In this document: in pieces, positions 30,836-43,425 of the stretch
How the letters are laid out: each line of letters opens with the position of its first letter
How positions within the stretch are numbered: the first letter of the stretch is position 1
Origin: Parapristionchus giblindavisi
Taxonomy: Eukaryota; Nematoda; Chromadorea; Rhabditida; Diplogasteridae
Reading direction: 5' to 3'
Assembly: GCA_943737045.1 (NCBI GenBank)
Contig: CALSFV010000207.1
Location: forward strand, 1,489,501-1,553,500
Length of the DNA: 64,000 nucleotides
Made by a program: the position numbers and the translations under genes
The notes under the pieces: generated by a model
Seen by the model: only the letters and a program-made list of their open reading frames with translations
What the model was told of the DNA's origin: nothing
Databases searched by the model: none

Positions 30836-33800
30836 CTACTGATGGGACACATCAACGGATGATGATGATGAATTTGCGGGTGATGCGAGTGGAGTGTTGT
30901 TCTGGAGGAATTGCGCTATGATCAGAGGGAGCGATGTACGCAACTGAACGATTATCGATTGACAATTGATTGATTATTGATTGATTGTCGATTGATTATT
31001 GATTTATTATTGATTGATTATTGAATGATTATTGATTTATTATTGATTGATTATTGATTTATCATTGATTATCGAAAAAAATCGATAAACTCACATCGGC
31101 AACAAGATCGTTCATTGACGTGAAGAAGACGGTCTGTTGCTGAAATTAGGAATAACGTTAACTACGCCCATTTTCGAATTAGAATCCCAGATAATTTACA
31201 ATTCTACATTGTGAGCACATTTTCCTTTAGATGAAACAAGCGAATTGCGTTTTTTTAAAAATATATTTTATGTATCGTTGAAAAGTATCCAAACAAAATA
31301 GGAGAGAGTGTGCAAAAGCGGACAGTATTGTCTTGTTTTGATTTCTACTGTTTAACAGATCATTAGATCCTCACCTTGATGAGCTCGTGCTGCAGCCTGC
31401 GGTACTCGGCCTGTTCGGCGGGCGATATGGGCGGCGTCATCGGACCAACCGCGGGCGCCTGAGCTGGCGCCAGCGCGATCGGATGATGAATACGCGATGA
31501 CGAAGCCATGGTGGTTACGGTAGATGTGGGCGCATTCACGATGGTCGGTAGTGTGGAAGCGCTCAACAGTAGCGAGGCTGCATTGGCGAGTGAGAAAGTG
31601 GGCGGAGCCGAGAGGCCAGAGTTCGAGTCCTCGCCACACGAGGTTACGATCGATGCAGGCGAGATTGGGAATGATCTGCTAAAGATCAAAGATCAAAGAT
31701 CAAAGATTAAAGATCAAAGATCAAAGATACCTGTTGCTATCCTCGCACTTGATGTCCTCGAGCTTGGCGTACTTGGCCGGCGGAGTGGGAATGTCCTTCT
31801 CTTCGAGATCCGACTAAAAATTAGTGACGATTTAATGCCTTAGAAGCTAGGGAAAGTAATGACTTAATGGCTTAGATGCTCGGGAAAGTAATGACTTAAT
31901 GCCTTAGAAGCTAGGGAAAGTAATGACTTAATGCCTTAGAAGCTAGGGAAAGTAATGACTTAATGCCTTAGAAGCTAGGGAAAGTAATGACTTAATGCCT
32001 TAGAAGCTAGGGAAAGTAATGACTTAATGCCTTAGAAGCTAGGGAAAGTAATGACTTAATGCCTTAGAAGCTAGGGAAAGTAATGACTTAATGCCTTAGA
32101 AGCTAGGGAAAGTAATGACTTAATGCCTTAGAAGCTCGGGAAAGTAATGACTTAATGGCTTAGAAGCTAGGGAAAGTAATGACTTAATGCCTTAGAAGCT
32201 AGGGAAAGTAATGACTTAATGCCTTAGAAGCTAGGGAAAGTAATGACTTAATGCCTTAGAAGCTAGGGAAAGTAATGACTTAATGCCTTAGAAGCTAGGG
32301 AAAGTAATGACTTAATGGCTTAGAAGCTCGGGTAAGTATCATCGTGTACTTAACGCATTGAAAACATTTCGCGAATTTTTTTCTCTTTAAGCGCTTAGAT
32401 GCTAAAGTCTATTTAATACCAACTTAAATCACTAAGTAATAAGTTAAGCATCTAAGTCACTCACTCCAATCCCTATGTATCTATATACCTCTCTTACCTC
32501 AGCCTTATCTCCATTCTCGCTCTTGATACTGCCCGTGCCGGCGAGTATGTCATAGATGGCCCAATCTGCGTCGTTCATCCGATCTCCGATCGCGTCCACG
32601 CCCACTCCTTGCTCACGGAATCTGATAGATAACACTCAATTATTGATCGATTTTATCGGATTATTGATTAACTAAAAGGTATTGACATATCGATCGATTA
32701 TGACTCGTTAAAAAATAGTGGAAAAACGAAATCGGCGACTTTCCACCCGTTAAAAAAGTACCCGGAAAGTCGAAAATGGAAACACGAAATTTGAATTCGC
32801 GCGCGCGCAAAGAGGTGCGGGTATTCAAATTCCGACTTTCCGTCACCGATTTGTAGCAGTAAAATGGAAATTCAACTTCCTTCTTGCTAAAAATGGAATC
32901 TGCGAAAATTCGCTGTCGGAATTTGAATTCCCGCACCTCTTTGAGCGCGCGCGAATTCGAATTTCGTGTTTCCATTTTCGACTTTCCGGGTACTTTTTTA
33001 ACGGGTGGAAAGTCGCCGATTTCGGTTTTCCACTATTTTTTAACGAGCCATTATTGGTTAAATTACTCTCAATAAAACGTAACAACGAAGGGATTATTAC
33101 GGAGAAGAGAAACACTTAAGGAACATTTTATAACTCTACAACACTTTAGAATCATGTTGATGTGCAGCTGAATTATTCTATGTTGTTCTGTTACTCTGTT
33201 TAGTCTGTCTGTCTGTCTGTTTGTATGTCTGTTTGTTCTCTCATTCTGCGTCACTTCGAATTGTCTATACATCGAAAGGACAGTCGCTTGACTCATAAGT
33301 GTTTGTAAGCGCCTATCATCTCTATCTATCTATCTCCGACCCTTATCACCACTGACCCATCACTATCCCCCGACTCCTCGGTGTCTGTCCCTCGGTGTGC
33401 CTTTATCACTCGGCAATATCTCGCTATCTGCTCTATTCATCAAAACTTCTCACCCATCTTCTCTCACAGAATACGTGCCCATTCCCCCCTCGCTAAGAAT
33501 AACGATAGATAGAGCGAGAGCGAGAGTTCAAGGTGTGAGGAGAGAGCGCCAGAGAAGCCAGAGTGTGTGTGTGTGTGTGCGCGCAAACCCCGTATCACCA
33601 AGAGCATTCTACAGTCATTTATCTTGTGGTGCTCTGCGTCTCTGACCACACTCTCTCGATTTGGCGCACTCTCTCGGCGCTTCCTGCTCGCTCGCGAGCA
33701 ATATCGTGGATTTGCTCCGTGAACACAAAAGGTACCGAAAAGTGCTGGAAAAAACAGCTACCGCAATGAGGGTCCCAGATAATATATATAACAAAAAGTG

Positions 33801-36800
33801 CCTGCTTTGAAGCGAACTAATACAATGGATTCGCCCACGCGTACGATCTTGGTTATGCGATTGTAAATTTCGAACGGTATTTTGGAGTAAATGTAATATT
33901 TATAACTGTAATGTTGCATTATGTCAAAATCCCTGACGAAATCTAGATTTGCAACGTTTAAGTGGACGTACAAGTCGTTAGGGATGAGGTGCGTAGGGCA
34001 AATTTCAAGGGAGGGTAACCTCACTCAACGGCCTCTTCATTGTGCGCACTATTTCTCTGCTCTCTAACAATGAGAGAGCGTAAGCCGTTGGAGAGACCGC
34101 CGACAATGGTTTCAGTCCCTTTAACACCGCCTTACCTCTTCATGTAGGGCGCGGCGTCGCGTACGCGCCGCTTGCGGTAGCGCCAGTGCGTCTTCATGCC
34201 CTCCACCGAACACGTGAAGGTGGGATAGTGAACGCGCAGAGCATCGTAGACCTGAAGAGATCAAAGATCAAAGATCACAGATCAAATAAATGAATGAACG
34301 AAATTTTTCGTACAAGTACAAGTAAGATGTGAACTTTAAAAGAATAATAATTGTGCTTCATGGTGTTTCGGCCGCTACGTCTAAAGATCAAAGAACCCAC
34401 AGAACAAAGTAAAAGAAGAATGTATATTTAGGAAGTGCAAACTAGACAGAGAGAGAGAGAGTTCAGCAGGTGTTAGCTCGGTAATTCATTTAAACTCCCG
34501 TACATAGATTATGCTAGATCCGATCTCGGGGGTAAATCCCTTTAAAGCGAGCGCAACCTGACTCAGCTACGCTTTCGTTTTCGCGCACCATGTTTTTTTT
34601 TGCTCCTGTGCGTGAAAGAAAGAATAGCACGGTTCGCGTGCTTTAGGAAAAAATCACTTTCATATGATTCGGTTCTGGTCGAATTACGGTAGATTTGGGA
34701 ATTTCCAAAGCACACAAATGTTTTCGATATGAATTTCAAGTAAAAGCGAGTCGACGGTCTCGTTCCACACATTATTTCTCTAATTTCTGACCATTGATCG
34801 CTGGTCTCTGATCTTTGATCTTTGGTCTCAGTTCTCGAAATCGTCTTTGGTCGTTGCACAAACTTGAAAGGATCCCCAGGCTATTTCCGAAGATTCTGTG
34901 TTCTCTGTGGTTCTTGGTGCGCTATGACTTCAAAATCCCATTCTAGCATCAGAGAAATCCCCCTTTTCCTCTCACGTAGCCTAGTAACTGTTGAAGCTTC
35001 CCATGATTTTTAGTCCGGAAAGAGGGGTCTTTTGGCTAGAAGGGAGAGGGAGAGGGAGAGGTAGAAACAGAGAGGGAGAGACAATGACGCATACGGTATG
35101 ACTAAATCGTTCAATATTCATTCACAATGTGATTTCACATCTTGATATCGTTCATGTCGGATGAAAAATAGGCTCATTTCCGTGCATTTTTTCGATATAC
35201 AATCTCATATTGAAGTCAAAATTAACCGAAAAACAAAAATTCAAAAGAAAACTATAATTTTTTTCGAAAATTTTACGTTCGAAAAAATTTACAGTTACTG
35301 GCTACTTTCACTAATAACCAAAGAATCATAGCTCATTTATAACAAACTACTGTAACCCTAGGATTACTGTAAGTATTCTACCGTAGCCCAATCTTTTAAT
35401 CTTCTTCTCGCTCTTTTAGAGATCTTCTTGGAATCGGCGGGTGATAAGGCCTTATCAATTCCACTCTCACCATCTCCCTATCAATATCAATCTAGATCAA
35501 ATTCCATCATTATTACCAATTCCCCCCAACCTCTACCTCTCCTTTTCTGCCAGATAAGGAGAGGTAGAGGCAGAGGCGGAGGGAGACGAGGCAAAAACTC
35601 ATCATCATTCCCCCCTTACTTCTCATCATATCTAACGTTTATGAACATGGAGATAAGGAGAGGGATAGCATCTTTCAAAGATAGTATTAAGAACCATTAA
35701 GACCTTGGAATTATCCCGATTTATTGATTTTTTTGTCGTTTTATCGATTTTCACTTGAAATAAAAATGATAAGCGTTAGTGAGAGGGCAAGAAAGCGAAA
35801 TATCGCTGCCTTTGATAGCCATAACATCCCGTTTTATAGCCGCAGACAAGCACCCTGACACACCGAACGACCCAGCGGACCACACACCTACAGTATACCG
35901 CACTCGATCCTATCGATATTGTAATAATGATCGATCGACACTACCGTAACCCGATGTCTTTCAATAAAGCCAGTTGCCGATTGCGCAGTGCGAGCTACAG
36001 TACCTCCTGCCATGCCTGCTTTTTCTGTCTGTTGAAGTCGACCTCTCTGTTGGTGTTGTTCTCGACGAGCGTCTCCTTACGGTGTATCACCTGTAATTGT
36101 GTGGTGGTGTGTGCGTCATGGTACGCCGACGACTTTTCCCAAACGTCGGTGCACCATTAATTAGTGCGCGCGTAACTACGTTTCTTCATTAAGAGAATGG
36201 ACGAGGAGCAAAATGTCGATGAATCATGGTCTTGACACTTTTGCCGTTCCATTCATTTAAGAGGAATGATAGTGAGAGTACTTAATTAAAAGTATCGATT
36301 TTCCCCGAAATTTTCAGGAAAAAGGCTTGCCGTGGGCATTTTCAAACGATTTCCAGGTTTCAGACATCATTGTGGATATGGTCAAAATGTATGTACCATG
36401 GATGGTTTTGAACTGACATGTGTGATCACCCGATCCATAACTTCTCTGGTCTTGCAGGGCGATATTACGGTAAGTAGCGTGCAAAAAGTAACTTACATTA
36501 AACTTTTTTTGCTACAGTTTTGCCATTTCATAAGAATATAGCGAAAAAAGCTAGGTGCTTTTTGAACGTTGCTTACCATAATATTACCCTGCAAACGCGG
36601 AGTTGTAAACATTCCACGGGGAAACCGACCTCGTGCACAAACAGATCGCTCATCTCCGAAGAAAACGTCTTGTTCCGGCGGTTATTGGCGCCCTGACTGC
36701 CGCTGGCGCTGGCCATGAAACCGCCCGCGCCTCCGGGGATCACTGATGGTGGTCCCGCCCCCCAGAACGGACTTGACTCATCGATCGGCGTACCGACTCC

Positions 36801-37243
36801 TGCAACGACGGCGGCTACCGTAGTCATCGTATTATTGATTGATTAAACACCATAAGGCACAATATAACTTGCAAACCTATACTTGTACATATATTATTAT
36901 AATATTGTTAATTTAATTACCTTCGTGCGGATTCGCTCCTTGATTCGAATCGATCGATGAGTACTTCCGTTTGTACCCTGAGTCAGGCACTGATTACGGT
37001 AGACCGCGAATTCAAAAGCTTACCGCGATTGAGGACAGCCAGTGGCAGCTCGACGGACGCGGACGCGTCCGCGTCCGCCGCAGCCGCAGCCGCGTGCTGC
37101 TGCTGCTGCAGATGTGTGAGCAGGAAGAGCTGCTGGAGCTGCGCGTGCAACGCGGCGCTCGACGCCGCGTCCGCGCCAACTACCGCGCGGCTGGCGTCAG
37201 CCGCGGACTGCGGCACGAAGCCTGCTCCGGTGCTCGCCTCCAT
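30836..37243 (-). CDS. Myb/SANT-like DNA-binding protein (Myb_DNA-bind_5 type)
   Basis: Ten in-phase exons: 37243-37024, 36989-36921, 36799-36630, 36090-36004, 34251-34136, 32621-32498, 31813-31731, 31675-31375, 31139-31095, 30943-30836 (stop TAG); 440 residues. Residues ~137-220, over three exons, form the domain: RRNKTFSSEMSDLFVHE, VIHRKETLVENNTNREVDF, NRQKKQAWQEVYDALRVHYP, MKTHWRYRKRRVRDAAPYMK. The pattern Arg-rich start, Phe, K..AW, and final K..W...K+R matches regulatory Myb/SANT-like proteins, so a nuclear transcriptional regulator is likely. Upstream is an Ala/Gln-rich segment (LFLLTHLQQQQHAAAAAADA), downstream Pro/Ser/Ala-rich tracts (APAQAPAVGPMTPP, IPTPPAKYAKLEDIKCED), typical of regulators. 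GC-rich exons contrast with AT-rich introns. The ATG is 5 bases after the acceptor GTTGCAG, so either a trans-splice site lies there or an upstream exon exists. Introns carry a 32 bp satellite and several palindromic elements. Confidence 0.88.
31829..32335. repeat. 32 bp tandem repeat in an intron of the Myb/SANT-like gene
   Basis: About 15 copies of a unit containing CTTAGAAGCTAGGGAAAG and TAATGACTTAATG, nearly identical to each other with a few CTCGGG and GGCTTAG variants. It starts ~15 bp from exon 31731-31813. Confidence 0.93.
32704..33047. mobile_element. Palindromic TIR element in an intron
   Basis: CTCGTTAAAAAATAGTGGAA at the left and its complement at the right; arms of ~150 bp including GCGACTTTCCACCCGTTAAA and GCGCGCGC. 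Confidence 0.88.
34020..34130. mobile_element. Family-2 MITE
   Basis: CTCAACGGCCTCTTCATTGTG, CTCTCTAACAATGAGAGAGCG and GGTTTCAGTCCCTTTAA. It lies six bases inside the intron next to exon 34136-34251. Confidence 0.75.
35040..35700. other. Intron sequence of the Myb/SANT-like gene, purine-rich
   Basis: GAGAGGGAGAGGGAGAGGTAG near 35040 and an inverted pair CCTCTACCTCTCC / GGAGAGGTAGAGG at 35530-35570. The + strand ORF 35428-35700 is explained by this composition. Confidence 0.5.
36452..36594. mobile_element. Short palindromic MITE in an intron
   Basis: TTGCAGGGCGATATTACGGT at the left, ACCATAATATTACCCTGCAA at the right; inner arms contain CGTGCAAAAAGT / CTTTTTGAACG. Confidence 0.75.
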
Positions 37244-37463
37244 CGATCCTGCAACGAATGCTTAGGTTACGGTAGGATGACTGCTAAGTGTATGGGGGGG
37301 GGGCTTACTGTATATGGGTTGGGTTCTGAACGGAAGGATTACGGTAGTTTGGTATTAGTGTAGAGGATGTCGAATAAGCGAAGGAAGGAAGGAAGGAAAA
37401 GCGGAATGAATGAATGAAACTTTTTCCGTTCACTAGTGAATCTCATGTGAAGAAAGGAGGAGG

Positions 37464-37506
<43 letters not shown>

Positions 37507-37531
37507 TCCCTCTCCCTCTCCCTCTCCCTCT

Positions 37532-37572
<41 letters not shown>

Positions 37573-40500
37573 TCCCTCTCCCTCTCTCTCCCCTCTCCTC
37601 CCCCCGGAGGCTGATATCATCATTTCATTGAGAGAGGGAGAGAAAAAATGGCACTTCCAATGAATTGTATGTATGAATGAGAAGTTAGACAATCACGCGA
37701 CGAAACTAGATACGGTAGGGAACATTTGAGGATACGGTACTGTAGGGATACGGTATTCTAGGGTTACGGTAGGATTTCGCATACCGTATTCTACATAGTA
37801 CATGATTTGATGGTACGGTAATTGATCAAATATCAACGTGAACTACGGTATTTATGATTGGTCGGGTACTGTAGTCCGTCATGATTACGGTAGGTTCTTT
37901 GTGGAATGCAGCGTATTTGATCTTTTGATCTTTTGGTCTTTGATCGAAAAGGATTTCTTTAGACTTTGAGATGCGACAACGGCTTGACAAGAGTTCTAGA
38001 GGAGAGAAAGAGATGAAGAAGAGATGTGACGGGACCATGAGGCCCTCTCCCTCCCTCTCCCTTTTCTCTCCCTCTCCCTCTCCCTCCCTCTCCCTCTTCC
38101 TCTCCCCCTCTCTATCTCTCTCCCGTCTTTCATCAGTATGTGAGAGGGGAAACGACGCCCAAGAACTCTTTTTTGAGTGTGTGGCAGTCTTTCTCATCGC
38201 TTCATGAAAGATGGAGACTTCCCCACTCTCTCCCTCTTCCTCTCGCTCTCTCCCTCTCCCTTTCTCCCCTCCCTCTCCATCTTCCTCTTCCTCTCCCTTT
38301 CCCATTCTCCCTCTTTCCGTCCCTCTACCTTCTATGCAGCTCTCTATATGCCTTTAAAGATTTTCGAACAAGAGTTCTAAACGGGGGAAGGGAGAGGGAG
38401 AGAGAGTAACGGAGTATGTCGAAGTCACGTCCACAGAAGGAAAGAACGTTCATATCGGGCATATGGAGAGAGGGAGAGGGAGAGATTCTAAAGGGAGAGG
38501 GAGAGATTTGAGAGGGAGAGGGAGAGATTCTGAGAGGTAGAAGCGTTCATTTCGACCAAACGCCCAGCACAACACATATATGCAATATCCCCCGTGTTTT
38601 GAAATGGTGATTCTATCCTAAAGAACAGACGAGTAGACAGCCAGACTACTCTCATCTCTCCCTCTCCCTTTCTCTCCCTCTCCCTCTCCCTTTCTCTCCC
38701 TCTCCCTCGCCCCCCCCCCCCCTTATCTGCCCCTTCCTCTTCATCGAAATGTGGTCGTGACACGATAAACACGCCACCTAGTCAGAGTTCAAAGATCAAC
38801 TCGGTACCGTAACCCGGTGTAGTAGAGCTCGATGGCAGAGATCAAAGATCAACTCGGGAGCAACAGTTACATGTCCCCCCCCCTCGGAACGAGAAGATCA
38901 ATGGGGGAGAGTAACAGAGACGGAGAGTAGAAGTAGGTGAGAGAACACAGAGGACGGAGAGAGAGCGGCAGACGGTCAGAGACACGGCGAGAGAGCAGGC
39001 GAAAGTGAGAGAGTGAGAATGTTCAGACGACGTCGATGTCGAGGCGTATACATGACAAGAGGAGAACTGAGGGCGAGAGAGCGGAGAACGGTGAGAGAGC
39101 GCAGAGAAGCAGACAGAAGCTTGGTGGAGGGGGATTCTCCGGTTCTGGAGCGGGTACCGGCTGCCGGATTGGAACCGGGGCCGGGAACCGTGATCGAGGG
39201 TAAGGGTCGGTTTGATATTGCATTACCCTGGGTTATGTGTAACGCGGAGAGATAGTGAGAGGAGTTCTACAATGAGACGAGAGGGAGAGGATAGTATTGA
39301 CTGAGGGGCAGAGAGAGGCTCCCCTCTCCCTCTCCCTTTTCTCCCTCTCCCTCTCTCCTTCTACCTCTCCCTTTTCTCCCTCTCCCTCTCTCCCTTCTCT
39401 CGACTTGTCTCCTCTGCTTCTGAGCTGGCAAAGTGATGAGAAAGAGAGATTCACTTCACTTTTCTAGTAAGAGGAGAAGTCAATCCGAGAGAGATGGAGA
39501 GGGAGAGGGAGGAGAGGTAGACGGGAGAGAGGGGAAGTGACAAACGGAGGAGAGAGGGGAGAGGAAAGGAGAGGGAGATGAAGGGAGAGGGAGAGGAAAG
39601 GAGAGGGAGGGGAGGAAGGATAAAGTAGGGACATTAGAAAGTCCTACATACATACTAGGTTAGTGCAATTTTACGTGAGAAACTCTCAAAAGTTTCTTAT
39701 TCCATTAGTTTCGTCCGCTTTTCGATGCAACTCCCGCCCTTTAAGGGATACGGTAGGCAGCGCCTAATTCCCGGACCCGAGAGAGCCGGAGACTACGGTT
39801 GAAACGATGTTCTCAGAAAGCCGGACTACAGTGGTACTCATATTGGGCAAAACCAAAGATTACGGTAGTTCTGTTTCCAGGATCACAGGGAGCAGGCGAA
39901 TAAAATCCGGTCCGGGGGATACGGTAGTGTGCCGAGGAGCGGACTGGCAACAAGGAATGGGGAAGAAGGAGAAGAATGAGAATGAGAAGATCGAATTGAT
40001 GTGTTATAGAAAATGAGAGAGGAGGAGATGGGACAGAGATTGCGAATCAGACGATATTGTATAAGAAAATGTGTGATAAGATCAGCGATTTCATCGATCG
40101 AAATCAATCGATAATCATGAATATCGATTAGGATACGGTAATTTAATCGATCTGAACCAATCGATAATCGTGCTTGACTATCGTAAGAACGGTATACGGT
40201 AATGGCGGAGATGGTGAGAATCAGAACAAATGAATTTAGTTTGTTCTGCGAGATTAGTGCATAATCGTAAGTGAACTAATCGGATTGCGAGCGTTTTGGT
40301 CCGGAGAAAATGGCCTAGAATTAATTATTGAGAGCGTGATTACGATTGCGCTCAAATATATAAGAGCATAGATTAGGAAACTATGAGCATAAAACCCGGT
40401 CCGATGTTTCGGCCCTCGGTACTAAACACCGGAACGAAAAATGTCGGTTTTGGCGCTAGATGAGACCATATTGGATTTTTTGAAAAATTAATTCGTCAGA

Positions 40501-41113
40501 CAAATTACAATGGCAAGCCACCCATAAATAAGTAATCGGAGTAAACATTACGGTCGGAACTCGACTGAAAACTCTTCACCTACCTCTCTCCCTCTTCCTC
40601 TTTCCCATCTCTACCTCTCCCTCTCCCTCTCCCTCTCCCTCTCCCTTACTCTTCGCCCTCTACCTCTTTACTATAATATGCTTGTAGCTCTGACTCTTTC
40701 GCCATCCGCACTCTCTCGATCTGCCGTGCTCTCTCACCATTCTCTGCTTCTCTGACTGCTCTCCTCATTTCCCACACTCTCTCGCGCCCGTTGCAGTTCA
40801 ACCAAGGCCGAGCCATAGAAAAGATGAAGAAGAACGGGAGAGAAAAGAGAGGGAGCAGAGACTAAACCGAAAACATACACACACATAGTGACATAGTAGT
40901 ATCGAGCGCTATCGATTGTCGAGGTGTCCAAGCCCGAGCAGTCAGGATGCATGCGCGGGCACTAACACCTCGATACCTTACTACGGTAAAAGAAGAGAAG
41001 GGAATGATAGGAAGTGTTAGAGTGATTTACGATAAGTTATCACAAGAGAATGATCGAGAGAGAGAGAACGATATAATGAATCTTACGCCCTATCTCTACC
41101 TCTCCATTTCTCT

Positions 41114-41155
<42 letters not shown>

Positions 41156-41315
41156 CTCTCTCCCTCTCCCTCTCCCTTCATCTAGGTCTCTGAATCATCA
41201 TATATTTCTGAAAAGCGTCTACATTGCTCATCACCTGTGGATCATAAGAGCATTTCTAGAATCATTTTTCGCAATCATAATCGATCGATATGATTGGCTG
41301 TCAGGTCGTCTGCCG

Positions 41316-41353
<38 letters not shown>

Positions 41354-42687
41354 CTCCTCTCGCTCTCTCGCTCCCCTCCCGTCTTCTCTTTCACTCTCGC
41401 CCATTGCCTTGATGAATCTCTCTCTCTCTCTAGTCAAGGTGATGTTGTGTTCTCACACGAATAACAAAGTTGACCACTCCACCCCGAGTTACGGTAGGTT
41501 GTGTCCGGTTTCCGGTCGGGAGCCCGGATTTCCGGACCGGATCCCGGACATCAGACCAAGGTGCCGAGGTGGCCGGTCTTAGCGGACACCGGACCCGGGA
41601 AACTCGGAGCGTTGGATAAGGGTCGATGGGGAGTTCAAGAGTTCGGAAAGAGCTTGGTTTCGAAGGGCGTTAGGAAAAGTGCAACGAATAGAAGTAGAAG
41701 TGGAAGAAGAAGAGGAGAAAAGTTTAAAATAACGTCGTGACACAAAACTCTGTGCCATAGAGAAAGGAGTTGAGAAAACGACGGAGTAGTGGAGAGGGGG
41801 CTAGAGTGGCAGACGACGAGAGAGATGCTCTGCGTCTATAACTACTTCGTCTCTCTACTCCGTTCTATCTTCTTTTAGTGGAGAGCGTTCATGAATCGGG
41901 AGATATGAAACGGCGAGAGAGGGAAGAGCGTAAAAGAGACGGGCATAGAAAGAGAGGGAGGGAGAGGAAGATAGGAGAGGAGGGCAAAATAGATGATGAT
42001 GGTTGGCTTTTTCCGATGAAATATCGGAACGCGAGAGAGGAAGGGTGGGAGAGGGAGAGAGAGGGAGAGAGAGGGAGAGAGAGGGAGAGAGAGAGGGGGA
42101 GGGAGAGAGAGAGGGAGAGCGAGAGAGTAGAAAAACGCAAAGTGGTTGTCATTATGACAGAATTGGTCGAGTATAGACAAAGAAAGAGCAACGAAGAAGA
42201 TGAGAGTGACTAATCATTACACTGACCCATCGTACAACCTATCGCAGTCTACAGTATACCGTAATCTACCGTACTCTCAGAAATCCTCTGCGTCTCTGAT
42301 CTCGATCGTCGACAACCACTTCCAGCGTGTTATTGATTAGAGTGAATGGAGAGAGTTCACTGGCATGTCTGGCACTCTCTCTCGCTATCTCATGATATCG
42401 ACCCCAAATTGCACTATGGCAAATCGCTGATATTCTTTTAAGCGACTAGCATGCTCTTGCATTAGCATGCTCTTGCGATAGCATGCTTGCGATAGCATGC
42501 TCTTGCGATAGCATGCTTGCATTAGCATGTTCTCATTCCTTTTCTTCTAATTTGCATCATTTTAAGTAGGTTAGAAGACGAGATTGAGCCCTCCGGACTG
42601 AATTGGCCCCGGAATTATCACTGACCCAACATCGATCTTCCGCAGGTGTACCTTGAATAGCGGGTTGTATCACCTTTTCTTACCTTT

Positions 42688-42825
42688 CACACAGAGAAAT
42701 AAGTGTTATCCACGGTGCATAAGACCTGAGAAGTGTTATATTTAACGCTTTTCCAGCTCAATAAGTGTTAAATGTAACACTTCCCAGGTCTTATGCTCCG
42801 TGGACAACACTTATTTCTCTGTGTG
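42688..42825. mobile_element. Palindromic MITE
   Basis: CACACAGAGAAATAAGTGTT and its complement bound arms of ~60 bp (CCTGAGAAGTGTTA.. / ..TAACACTTCCCAGG). One arm-like fragment is at 13895-13960. Confidence 0.85.
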
Positions 42826-43204
42826 TTAGGCGAGCTAATTTCACCCACAGTATTCTGGTCCAAGCCATTTTTCTTCGAAAGCAAGACAAAGGAGAGACCA
42901 TTGTATTCGAGAGAGTTTGTATGTTGAGCGGTCGTTCTTGCTTTGAAAGTCATGAGAACGCTGTGCACCCTCCGTATGTTCTGGCAACGCCACTTACTAT
43001 ACACGAAGTGGTTCACGCCCTCAAAACCTATTCACGTTCAAAATATGTTTCAATGTGCGGGTGTATGGGGACAGCGAACAACAGAGAATGATATTGAGTG
43101 AAGAGACTTCCTTGAATAACGTGATTGAATATAACTGTTACCAGTCGATGCAAAACTCGGCGCGCTCGCAATGTGCTATCAGGATCGCACGTCTCTTATC
43201 TAGC

Positions 43205-43425
43205 CATATAATTCTCAGAGTTGTGTCCATTAACCGTGCTAGACTATTTTAACGCCCCGCGTTATTCATTTGATTCTCAGAGTTGTGTCCATTGTAGGCC
43301 GTCGCCGTCGCCTTATCAATGAGCCCACTTTCAACACTGGGTGTTAACCGTGCTAGACTATTTTAACGCCCCGCGTTATCGAACTCTATTGGGCAATATT
43401 TTAACGCTCCGCGTTATCCAACTTT
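43205..43425 (+). repeat. Short direct duplications with TTTTAACGC
   Basis: CCGTGCTAGACTATTTTAACG and GCCCCGCGTTAT occur twice, ~115 bp apart, and ATTTTAACGCTCCGCGTTAT follows once more. ATTCTCAGAGTTGTGTCCATT is also duplicated. Confidence 0.7.

Noticed and set aside
31829..32335. CRISPR-like regular array
   Set aside because: Units are directly contiguous 32 bp repeats without spacers, in a eukaryotic intron; it is a satellite.
37826..38410. Glu/Arg/Gly-rich and Ser/Leu-rich ORFs on both strands
   Set aside because: Direct translations of GAGAGGGA/CTCTCCCT tracts; overlapping ORFs in several frames on both strands indicate composition, not coding.
41501..41740. 79-codon ORF ending in a basic tail (GRRRGEKFKITS)
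   Set aside because: Composition is plausible for a real C-terminus, but the start falls in CCGGA-repeat-like sequence and no upstream exon or conserved family was found.
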